Source: Alkalithermobacter thermoalcaliphilus JW-YL-7 = DSM 7308
Lineage (GTDB): Bacteria > Bacillota > Clostridia > Peptostreptococcales > Peptostreptococcaceae
Direction: 5' to 3'
DNA length: 64,000 nt
Assembly (NCBI GenBank): GCA_001584565.1
Contig: LSFY01000001.1
Coordinates: 1,412,001-1,476,000, forward strand
The translations under genes were made by a program, and so were the position numbers. Shown piece after piece: positions 54,506-62,202 of the stretch. The notes beneath the pieces were generated by a model that saw only the letters and a program-made list of their open reading frames with translations, searched no databases and was not told the DNA's origin. Each line of letters starts with the position of its first letter. Positions within the stretch are counted from its first letter, which is position 1.

Positions 54506-54739
54506 TCAATTGTTACTTTTATAAGATCCAATAAACGAATACTCGTATTTTCCATCATCATTGATTCGTCTATTTAATACCTTTTTATTACGATTACTAG
54601 AACCTAAATTATCTAAGGCATAATTTGAAAGATTATTAGCTTCTGGATTATTTGTATAACGCTTTAATTCTTTCACTGTAAACCATTATTTTAATTTACC
54701 TTGTTTTTGCAATTCTTTTATTTCTTCAAGTATTCCCAT
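54506..54739 (-). pseudogene. Degenerate ORF remnant
   Basis: A 77-codon frame from ATG at 54739 to TGA at 54506 that reads like protein on both sides of one TAA at 54686-54688 (KELQKQGKLK before, WFTVKELKRYTNNPEANNL after). Upstream codons are also partly protein-like (LFDEDQGIYSTKYVTG in another frame near 54880). The family is not recognised. The rest of 54453-54923 shows no intact gene. Confidence 0.5.
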
Positions 54740-54923
54740 TTCTAAAAAACTTTTAAAATCTTTTGGAATTTACAATATGTCTTGTTTATACATTCATAAC
54801 GTTTAAATTTAATTAAATACCTATAAAAAATATTTTTTATCCAGTAACATATTTTGTTGAATATATTCCCTGGTCTTCATCAAACAACAAGAATATTTTG
54901 TCTTATTTCAGTTATTATCCCTA

Positions 54924-55220
54924 TTAATCAAATTTTTCAAATAACTGTACACTTTTACCTGGTGTCCCATCCGATCTAGTATAGTTATATTGTTTGGCTA
55001 ATGAACGTAAATAAGAATCTTTTTTTACAATTTCTTGACCCATTTTTCTTAATTGACTGTCTGATGGTATGCTTGATAAATTTATTATCTCAAAATAATA
55101 TTGATAAACGTTAACATAAGCATTAGGAAAAATAGCTTGTACTCCAAGTTCTATATTTTGAGAATGATTTCTTAAATCAGTATTATTTCGATTAGTAACA
55201 TCTTTTATCCTATATTTCAT
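54924..55220 (-). CDS. Hypothetical protein
   Basis: 98 residues, unrecognised. Sequence is polar with KYRIKDVTNRNNTDLRNHSQ at the start and YTRSDGTPGKSVQLFEKFD at the end. No membrane segment or clear motif. The stop is TAA followed at once by TAG. It sits between pseudogenes, so although the frame is open it may no longer be functional. Confidence 0.45.
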   Translation of the reverse strand: MKYRIKDVTNRNNTDLRNHSQNIELGVQAIFPNAYVNVYQYYFEIINLSSIPSDSQLRKMGQEIVKKDSYLRSLAKQYNYTRSDGTPGKSVQLFEKFD

Positions 55221-55276
55221 ATCATAACACCCTCTTAATTATATTTTGCAAAGTTTTGATATTTTTATTAATTTGA

Positions 55277-55868
55277 TTAATTTTTATCTTTTAAAATTGC
55301 TTCTATTTTCTTACTAAGATTATCAATAGTACATATTATTCCATAGTATCCTCTTTTATTTTTAGATTGATAATTAGCTAATTCAAATTCTTTTATTTCT
55401 CCCTTATTTTTTTCTCATTATATATCGAAATTTTTATGTCTAATTCTTCTTCAGTTTCTATTTTTAATCCCCATTTAGCAATATTATTTAATTCTCTAAT
55501 TTTTTTAATAATCAAGTCATATTGAGAATTGACACCATTATTATATAATTTTAATCCAATATAAATATCTAATATCCTATTTTTTATATCTTCATTATCT
55601 ATTAGCATTATTTTATCTAGAAATCTGTCATAATACTCTGTTTTAAATTCATATACACCTTCTTTTGTAATTGCCATTTGTTTTGCTAATTGGTAATTCA
55701 AATCCATTTCATACTTTACTAATTCAGTAATATTTTTAGCTTCTGCTTTTTCTCTTTTTTATCTAACCATACTTGTGCTAATATACCAAAGAATGCAGCT
55801 ATTAATGCCCCTATAATTGAGCCCATTAGTGTTTCATGCTTATCAATAAAAGATATAATCGTTCTCAT
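55277..55868 (-). pseudogene. Frameshifted membrane-anchored protein
   Basis: ATG at 55868 starts an N-terminal membrane helix (MGSIIGALIAAFFGILAQVW). A shift near 55755, in GATAAAAAAGAGAAAAAG, moves the reading to ITELVKYEMDLNYQLAKQM and the 104-residue open stretch to 55393. A second shift near 55408, in GAGAAAAAAAT, leads to FELANYQSKNKRGYYG and a stop at 55277. Both breaks are in A-rich runs. The intact protein would have about 197 residues; family not recognised. Confidence 0.65.
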
Positions 55869-56035
55869 CTTAACACCTATCTTTCAAATATTAAATTAGC
55901 CGGAGGATACCTCCCTTGACTCCTTTATTATTATTGTTAAGAGGCTCAATTCCACCAGCCACAAAAATCATATCCTTGGTTGGTTTAGGGGTTTGACTTT
56001 GTAATTTTTTCCGTCCTTTTGAGACACTAGTAACG

Positions 56036-56653
56036 CTATATATTTTTATAGTCTCTATCTCTAAACCAATTAGGATACCCAACATTTTTAAATTTTTCTG
56101 AAGAACTATATATTTGATTAAAAAGTTCTTCTATCTTATCTGGTGCATCATCAATACATTTTTTTAAATCCTCTGTATTATAAACCTTCTTATAATTTCC
56201 TTTCGAATAATGAATTATTTTATTTCTATATTTGGTAATGCTAATATATTCATCTATTGCTTTTTCCAAAGCTGAATTTGGCATGATTTTAAATTCATAT
56301 AAATGAGGCAAATACTTTTTCAACTTTTTAGAATTAGTTAAATTAATACCATATGTTGAAGAATCCTCTTCGCTCAATACCTTATATAATATTTTATATT
56401 CATTTGCGCTAGCTTCAGTTTCATCCTGATATCCATCTTTATTCTTTTTTTCTAACTCAATTGTTATTAATTTATTTATCCAAGCTTCTACTGAAATGCA
56501 GTAGTTAATTAAAGCTGATCTATAAAATCTCCATTTTTAAAATATATCATCTGTTGCCTGAGCCTGCTCTTTGTAAAATAAAGCATCATTAAACATTTCA
56601 CTAGACATCTGTGTAACAATAATAGAAGCTCCTACACAAACTTCACCCTTCAT
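56036..56653 (-). pseudogene. HEPN-like protein gene with in-frame TAA
   Basis: A single frame of 205 codons runs from ATG 56653 (GGGGAGGAG upstream) to TAG at 56036, broken only by TAA at 56537-56539 (codon 39). After it: WRFYRSALINYCISVEAWIN, and later ISITKYRNKIIHYSKGN, where RNKIIH fits the R-x4-6-H catalytic motif of HEPN RNases. Such proteins often serve in toxin-antitoxin or antiphage systems. One nonsense change explains the break. Confidence 0.65.
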
Positions 56654-56741
56654 TTTGCTCCTCCCCATTTTAACAAAGAGTTAGAGAAAATATTTCCCTC
56701 ACTCCTCTATAGTTATAAGTTAATGCCTCTATAATTTATGA

Positions 56742-57056
56742 CTATCTTAAATTGTTTGGAGGGTTATATTTATCAATCCAATCTCTCTCTAAAGACTGTG
56801 CTTTATCATCAGAATTAGTTCTGAACCATCCAAATTTTGTAGCTCTTTTGCTCTTATCTCTTGATAGTGCATTTTAAATTTCATCTTTTAATCTTCCCGC
56901 TCCTGCTTTACCTACATATTTTACTTGTAAGTCAGAATTAACAAATACATACACACCTGCTCGCTTAGGTGCATTTTCATTTATAGTATCAAGATTATAT
57001 TATCTTACCATTTCTATAATTCTATAATATTGTTCATCTGAGGAATCCCATCTCAT
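56742..57056 (-). pseudogene. GIY-YIG-like nuclease-domain gene with two in-frame TAA codons
   Basis: One frame from ATG 57056 (AGAGG upstream) to TAG at 56742, 104 codons, interrupted by TAA at 57000-57002 and 56874-56876. Between and after them the reading is GIY-YIG-like: KRAGVYVFVNSDLQVKYVGK, AGAGRLKDEI, then KFGWFRTNSDDKAQSLERDW and DKYNPPNN. Only these two codons block it. The ISL3 element inserted 34 bp upstream of its start, probably cutting it from its promoter. Confidence 0.65.
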
Positions 57057-57090
57057 TTTAATCAACCTCTCATACTATAATAAATATTTT

Positions 57091-58541
57091 GGTTCTATAA
57101 TAAATGTTGGGGGGCATGAAATATTGTGCTTCAACATTTATTTTTTGGCATAATAAAAGCACTTGTGAAATAAATCTGCTAAAATGTTAATTGACCTTAA
57201 AAAAAAACATAGAAAGGAGATTTATTCACAAGTGCACTCTAATTTTATCAATAAATTACTAAATTTACAAGGCGTAAAAATAAATAAAATTTCTCATGAG
57301 GATTCTTTTATAAAAATATATATAAAAACCAATCCACGTGAACATACTTGCCCTGCCTGCGGCTGCTTAACTTCTAGGGTTCATGATTATAGAAATCAAT
57401 TAATTAAGGATTTGCCGTTGCAGTTTAAACATGTATTCCTTGTGCTACGAAAAAGGCGATATGTATGTTCATGTGGTAAAAGATTTTATGAGCATTACGA
57501 CTTTCTTCCCCGTTATAACCGCATGACTAAGCGCTTATTTGCAATGAACTTACTAAAGTTACTAGTATGACTTCAATAGCTAAATCTGCTAATGTATCTG
57601 TTTCTACGGTTACTCGTATCTTTAACTATGTTAATTACAGTATACCTACTCTTCCAAAAGTTCTTTGCATTGATGAGTTTAAGGGTAATGCTGAAACCGG
57701 AAGGTATCAATGTATACTTGTTGATGGCGAGAAAAATAAGGTATTAGATATCCTTGCGGATAGGTCTCAAAATCATCTTATAAGTTACTTTAACAAATTT
57801 TCCCGTAAAGAAAGATGTAATGTTCAATTTTTTGTTTGTGATATGTGGCAACCATATACTGATCTAGCAAAAATTTATTTTCCTAATGCTAAAATTATTA
57901 TTGATAAATATCATTTTATTAGACAAGTCACTTGGGCTATTGAAAATGTTAGAAAGCGTATACAAAAAAATATGCCACTTAATCTTAGAAAATATTACAA
58001 ACGAAGTAGAAAACTTATACTTACCCGTTATCATAAACTTCAAGATGAAAACAAAAAAGCAGTTGACTTAATGCTATTGTATAACGATGACCTGCGCGTT
58101 GCGCATAAGTTAAAAGAATGGTTTTATGAGATATGTCAAAGTAATAATTATTCTTATCAAAGTGATGCTTTAATCAATTGGATTAAAAATGCAGAAAGCT
58201 CTAAAATAGAAGAGTTTGAAAAATGTGCAGCTACATATAGAAGATGGGTTAATGAAATAAGAAATGCCTTTAAATATGGTTATACAAATGGCCCCACTGA
58301 AGGATTTAATAACAAGATTAAGGTATTAAAACGTGTTTCCTTTGGAATTAAGAATTTCCATAGATTCCGAAATAGAATTATTCACTGTACTAATTAAATA
58401 CCATAAAATTCCTACATTTTAGTTAGGTTTATTTAGTGTACCCAAAAACATGCAAAACTCTATGGCTATATTAAAATAGGTTCAAATATAGTAATGGAGT
58501 AGGATTGATGTCAACCCTACCCCAACTATTGACAAAGAGCC
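57091..58541 (+). mobile_element. ISL3-family insertion sequence
   Basis: A 1451-bp element. Left end GGTTCTATAATAAATGTTGGGG and right end (reverse complement) GGCTCTTTGTCAATAGTTGGGG match at about 15 of 22 positions. Flanking AATATTTT occurs at 57083-57090 and 58542-58549, an 8-bp target duplication as expected for ISL3. The single transposase gene inside is frameshifted. Confidence 0.88.
57184..58397 (+). pseudogene. ISL3-family transposase, frameshifted
   Basis: The N-terminal part has the zinc-binding HTCPACGC and YVCSCGKRFYEHY clusters. A one-base loss near 57534 (after NRMTKR) moves the reading to LICNELTKVTSMTSIAKSAN. The DDE domain follows with the acidic residues in LCIDEFKG, VCDMWQPY and the final NGPTEGFNNKIKVLKR. 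Total length without the shift would be about 404 residues, normal for the family. Translation stops at 57570 in the first frame. Confidence 0.85.
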
Positions 58542-58567
58542 AATATTTTTTGCTTTATACTTATTCT

Positions 58568-58595
58568 AAAAAAGCCAGAGGATATATATCCCCTG
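58568..58595 (-). terminator. Flagellin terminator
   Basis: Stem CAGAGGATA/TATCCCCTG (8 of 9 paired) and six U on the minus strand, 20 nt after the flagellin stop. Confidence 0.85.
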
Positions 58596-58612
58596 ACTCC
58601 TAATTAACTTTA

Positions 58613-59770
58613 TTATCTTAATAACTGAAGTACTCCTTGAGGAGCTTGGTTAGCTTGTGCAAGCATTGCTTGAGCAGCTTGTTGAAGGATGTTGTTTTTG
58701 CTAAACTCCATCATTTCTTTCGCCATATCTACGTCTCTGATTCTAGATTCAGCAGCTTGTAGGTTTTCAGAAGATGTGTCTAGGTTTTTGATAGTGTGCT
58801 CTAACCTGTTTTGCCATGCTCCAAGCTGTGATCTTTGAGCAGATATTTCTTTTATTGCTTGATCTATAACTTTGATATTTTCATCAAATCCTTGTCCAGC
58901 ATTTGTTACATTAACATCATTTAAGCTATTAACAAAGCCGGAAGCACCCTTACCAAGTGCAGATGCTCTCATATCACTAATACTTATATTTAATACAGTA
59001 TCTCCATTAGCACCAATCTGGAATTTAATTTGATCACCTGTTGTCGTTATAGTTTGCTGATCTAAACTTATCCCCGAACCAGTGTAATCTGTCAAATCCA
59101 CATCTGCCGCAAAAGACATCTTTAATCCAATTTTATCAAAATTTAAAGTGGCTCCTGCTTTAATATCTTGTGGGTCAATGTTGATTTGTTGAGTAACTGT
59201 TCCATCAGAAACTGAAATAAATTTTGGATCAGCAGTCGTACCTAATGCAAAGGTTAATGTTGCTCCTGACTTAACCCCGCTTACATCTAAAGAAATCCCT
59301 TTAGCTGTCAGATTAGCAATTGTAGCAGTTCCATTTTGCGCTTGAACACCTAATGATCCGTTTAGAAGAGTCTTTGTATTAAATTCAGTTTTATTTCCAA
59401 CACGTGTAATTTCTTCTTTTAACTGATCTATCTCTTTTTGAATTTCAGCTAAGTCATCATTAGTATTAGTATCATTATTTGCTTGAACAGCTAACTCTCT
59501 CATCCTTTGTGCCATAGCATGAACTTCTTGAAGTGCTCCTTCTGCTGTTTGAATTAAAGAAATACCATCTTGAGCATTTCTAGAAGCTTGATTTAATCCT
59601 CTAATTTGTCCTCTCATTTTTTCAGAGATAGCAAGACCTGCTGCGTCATCTCCTGCTCTGTTGATTCTAAATCCTGAAGATAATTTCTCCATTGATTTAG
59701 CAGCTCCAGAGTTAGTTATTCCTAAATTTCTGTGTGCATTCATTGCCATTAAGTTGTTGTTAATTCTCAT
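58613..59770 (-). CDS. fliC: Flagellin
   Basis: 385 residues. The conserved N-terminal D0/D1 region (MRINNNLMAMNAHRNLG, SSGFRINRAGDDAAGLAIS, LIQTAEGALQEVHAMAQRMR) and C-terminal D1/D0 region (LGAWQNRLEHTIKNLDTSSE, RIRDVDMAKEMMEFSKNNI, ending QGVLQLLR) flank a short variable centre. It is the filament subunit, exported by the flagellar secretion system. A sigma-D promoter and a CsrA-type hairpin lie in its leader. No other flagellar gene is in the window. Confidence 0.97.
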   Translation of the reverse strand: MRINNNLMAMNAHRNLGITNSGAAKSMEKLSSGFRINRAGDDAAGLAISEKMRGQIRGLNQASRNAQDGISLIQTAEGALQEVHAMAQRMRELAVQANNDTNTNDDLAEIQKEIDQLKEEITRVGNKTEFNTKTLLNGSLGVQAQNGTATIANLTAKGISLDVSGVKSGATLTFALGTTADPKFISVSDGTVTQQINIDPQDIKAGATLNFDKIGLKMSFAADVDLTDYTGSGISLDQQTITTTGDQIKFQIGANGDTVLNISISDMRASALGKGASGFVNSLNDVNVTNAGQGFDENIKVIDQAIKEISAQRSQLGAWQNRLEHTIKNLDTSSENLQAAESRIRDVDMAKEMMEFSKNNILQQAAQAMLAQANQAPQGVLQLLR

Positions 59771-59795
59771 TTTATATACCTCCCTTTATTTTTTA

Positions 59796-59813
59796 GTGAA
59801 CTTCCTTGTCCAC
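59796..59813 (-). promoter_or_regulatory. CsrA-type hairpin in the flagellin leader
   Basis: The minus strand reads GTGGACAAGGAAGTTCAC: a 6-bp stem with AAGGAA in the loop. ACAAGGAAGT matches 10 of 12 positions of the CsrA consensus when the flanking bases are included. A second GGA lies in the ribosome site (AAAGGGAGG), as in the Bacillus hag leader. Confidence 0.6.
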
Positions 59814-59824
59814 TTTTTATAATT

Positions 59825-59842
59825 TGTTTTTGGCCAAAAACA
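59825..59842. repeat. 18-bp perfect palindrome in the flagellin leader
   Basis: TGTTTTTGGCCAAAAACA, perfectly symmetric. It lies between the promoter and the CsrA-like hairpin and could fold in the RNA or bind a repressor. Confidence 0.7.
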
Positions 59843-59864
59843 TTTTGTTTTATGTTCAACATAT

Positions 59865-59891
59865 ATATCGAAAGTTTTTTAAAAAACTTTA
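59865..59891 (-). promoter_or_regulatory. Sigma-D (flagellar) promoter of fliC
   Basis: TAAA (59888-59891), 15 nt, then TTCGATAT (59865-59872) on the minus strand, close to TAAA-N15-GCCGATAT. The spacer contains a perfect palindrome AAAGTTTTTTAAAAAACTTT (59871-59890). Confidence 0.8.
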
Positions 59892-59912
59892 TACTTTTTT
59901 AAAAAAAATTTT

Positions 59913-61268
59913 TTAATTTTTTTCTATTAACGCAACACTTTCTATATGCATTGTGTGAGGGAACATATCAACTGGTTGAACTTTAAGCGTTTTGTATCCA
60001 TTCATATCTAAATATGCTAGATCTCTTGCTAGGGTTGAAGGATTGCAAGAAACATATACAATCCTTTTAGGATTCATATTTACAATAGTGTTTAAAACTT
60101 TCTCATCGCAGCCCTTTCTAGGTGGATCTACGACTACAACATCTGCTACTTTTCCTTCTTTGTAAAGAGATGGAACTACATCTTCTGCTTTTCCAACGAA
60201 AAACTCTACATTATCTATATTGTTTAGCTTAGCATTTATCTTAGCATCTTCTATCGCTTGATCTACTATTTCTACTGCATACACCCTCTTAGCCTTTTGT
60301 GCTAAAAATAGTGATATAGTTCCTATACCACAGTATATATCAAATACATTTTCATTCCCTGTTAAATTTGCATACTCAAGCGCCTTATTGTATAAAACTT
60401 CAGTTTGAGCAGGATTTACTTGAAAAAAAGATAAAGGCGATATATTAAATTTTAAGTTTCCTATATAGTCTTGTATTTTTCCATCTCCGTAAAGCACTTT
60501 GTTTTCTTTTCCAAGTATTACATTTGTTTTATCTTTGTTTATATTTAACACTAGTGTTTTAAAGCCCTCTATATTTTCTTTTAGTAAATCTATTAATTTA
60601 TCGCTATGAGGTAATTTATCTGAATTTGCAACTAAAATTACCATAACTTCTTTTGTTTTAAAGCCTACTTTTGTAACTAAGTGTCTTAAGATGCCTTTGT
60701 GATTTTTTTCATCATATATACTTATATTAAATTTTTTTATATATTCTTTTACTATATTCATTATTTTATCGTTTATTTCATGCTGTATAAGGCATTTATC
60801 TGATGGTATTATTTCATGAGTCATTTTTTTATAAAAGCCCATTACTACTTCATTGTTTTTATATCCTATAGGAAACTGGGCTTTATTTCTATATCTATAT
60901 GGACTATCCATTCCTAAAGCGTCATATACTTTTATATTTTCAAGTTTTCCTATTCTTTTTAGTGTTTCTTTTACCATATTAGTTTTTATTTCTAATTGTT
61001 TTTTGTAATCTAAGTGAAGAACTTGACAGCCTCCGCAATAGACTGATTCTTCACAAGGCGATTTTACTCTATATGGAGATTTTTCTATAAATTCTAGTAT
61101 TTGACCTTGGGCATAGTTTTTTTTAGATTTTGTTATTTTTACCTTTACTTTGTCTTTTACAAGGCCACCGTCTACAAATACGGTAAATCCTTCGTATTTT
61201 CCTATAGCTTCTCCTTTATGTCCTATATCTACTATATCCACTATATACTCTTTTCCTTCTTTTAGCAT
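59913..61268 (-). CDS. rlmD: 23S rRNA (uracil-5-)-methyltransferase RlmD-like
   Basis: 451 residues. N-terminal TRAM domain (VDIVDIGHKGEAIGKYEG), a four-Cys Fe-S motif (CEESVYCGGCQVLHLDY), SAM-binding VFDIYCGIGTISLFLAQ, DPPRKGCDEKV, and the catalytic Cys in IVYVSCNPSTLARDL. It methylates a specific uracil in 23S rRNA (U1939 or U747 type). Clostridia often carry several paralogues, so the exact uridine is not certain. GGAG-type site AGGAGAGATATT precedes the ATG. Confidence 0.92.
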   Translation of the reverse strand: MLKEGKEYIVDIVDIGHKGEAIGKYEGFTVFVDGGLVKDKVKVKITKSKKNYAQGQILEFIEKSPYRVKSPCEESVYCGGCQVLHLDYKKQLEIKTNMVKETLKRIGKLENIKVYDALGMDSPYRYRNKAQFPIGYKNNEVVMGFYKKMTHEIIPSDKCLIQHEINDKIMNIVKEYIKKFNISIYDEKNHKGILRHLVTKVGFKTKEVMVILVANSDKLPHSDKLIDLLKENIEGFKTLVLNINKDKTNVILGKENKVLYGDGKIQDYIGNLKFNISPLSFFQVNPAQTEVLYNKALEYANLTGNENVFDIYCGIGTISLFLAQKAKRVYAVEIVDQAIEDAKINAKLNNIDNVEFFVGKAEDVVPSLYKEGKVADVVVVDPPRKGCDEKVLNTIVNMNPKRIVYVSCNPSTLARDLAYLDMNGYKTLKVQPVDMFPHTMHIESVALIEKN

Positions 61269-61334
61269 AATATCTCTCCTTTGCTTGATTTAACTTAATT
61301 ATATTACCAAAAAACAAAGAGCCTATAAAGGCCC

Positions 61335-62030
61335 CTATACAAATAAATCTTTACTTTTATATCCTCTGTACGCTTGAAGTAGTGCAAATCCTAAAAGAAT
61401 CATAGCAAGTATTGGTGGAACTGTAACTAGTGCTTTTGCAACTGAAATTGATCTGCCTGTATCACTAACTACATCCATTATAGCTTTTTGGTAATTAGTC
61501 ATAGCATATAGTCCATATCTTATCCATATAAATGAAGTCATAAGTGCAACAGGAATAACAGCTAAACTTAAATTAAATCCTTGCTTTGATCTACTCTTAA
61601 CTCCTCTTAATCCTAAGAATATAGGAACGAAGAATACTGCTGGTAGTATAAACCCAAAATATTGGGGAGATAATGCCATAAAAAGTATAGATGTAAATAT
61701 AAATGATTTTATATATTTATTTAGATAGCTTGTTTGTCCTTTAAAGTCAGCTTTTGCTGCTTTTAGATATCTTATATAATACTCTATTTTTGAGTATAGT
61801 GCTTTTACATCTGCGTCGATTTTAAACTCACCTTTAAGCTCTTTTCCTTTTTTTACTAAAGAGGTATAAATTTGTTTTAGGCTTTCGTCAATTTCTATTT
61901 GTTCATATTCTAAATATAAGTTTGAAATATCTTTTAGGTATTTTTCTTTTCTTCTTCCCTCTATTAAGGTTGTCGTTTCTATTTTTCCTTTTAGTTCATT
62001 TAAAACTTGTAGTATCTCTACTGTTTTCAT
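61335..62030 (-). CDS. Membrane protein of unknown function
   Basis: About 231 residues. A helical cytoplasmic part (1-105, with LEYEQIEIDESLKQIYTSLV and KIEYYIRYLKAAKADFKG) is followed by four or five membrane helices (FIFTSILFMALSPQYFGFIL and later). The helical lead could be a coiled coil. ATG at 62030 follows GGGGGTGGG; the frame opens earlier but without a ribosome site. No family recognised. A weak hairpin (GCCTTTATAGGC) follows the stop. Confidence 0.65.
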   Translation of the reverse strand: MKTVEILQVLNELKGKIETTTLIEGRRKEKYLKDISNLYLEYEQIEIDESLKQIYTSLVKKGKELKGEFKIDADVKALYSKIEYYIRYLKAAKADFKGQTSYLNKYIKSFIFTSILFMALSPQYFGFILPAVFFVPIFLGLRGVKSRSKQGFNLSLAVIPVALMTSFIWIRYGLYAMTNYQKAIMDVVSDTGRSISVAKALVTVPPILAMILLGFALLQAYRGYKSKDLFV

Positions 62031-62062
62031 AATACCCACCCCCTTAGTATATTGTAACAAAA

Positions 62063-62090
62063 ACCCCACCAAATATGGTGGGATTTTTTT
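62063..62090 (-). terminator. Terminator of the NSS transporter operon
   Basis: Stem ATCCCACC/GGTGGGGT with a 6-nt loop and a U-rich minus-strand tail, directly after the small subunit gene. Confidence 0.9.
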
Positions 62091-62199
62091 ATTTATTTTT
62101 TTCTTGTTCTCCTTTTATTAAAGCATTTATACTAATACCTGCAACAGCAAATATTATAACCCATACAGTTACTAAAAATCCTAAAGCTTGACTTGTCAT
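62089..62199 (-). CDS. MetS-type small subunit of NSS transporter
   Basis: 36 residues, one membrane helix (LGFLVTVWVIIFAVAGISI) and a charged tail ending KGEQEKNK. ATG at 62199 follows GGAGGGATAGACT, which lies inside the end of the transporter gene, and the start is 4 nt past its stop. A short single-helix partner just after a sodium-dependent transporter gene matches the MetP-MetS arrangement, where the small subunit is needed for transport. It ends at a strong terminator. Confidence 0.82.
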   Translation of the reverse strand: MTSQALGFLVTVWVIIFAVAGISINALIKGEQEKNK

Positions 62200-62202
62200 A
62201 GT

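Noticed and set aside
55891-56085. Open frame of 64 codons (ends GGILRLI)
   Set aside because: It overlaps the end of the HEPN-like frame, has no ribosome site and its 3' part is a hairpin (GGAGGTATCCTCC).
56036-57056. TAA recoded as a sense codon in the island
   Set aside because: Nearby genes in the same island end at TAA or contain frameshifts, and all surrounding chromosomal genes use TAA as stop, so decay is the better explanation; kept only as a remote option.
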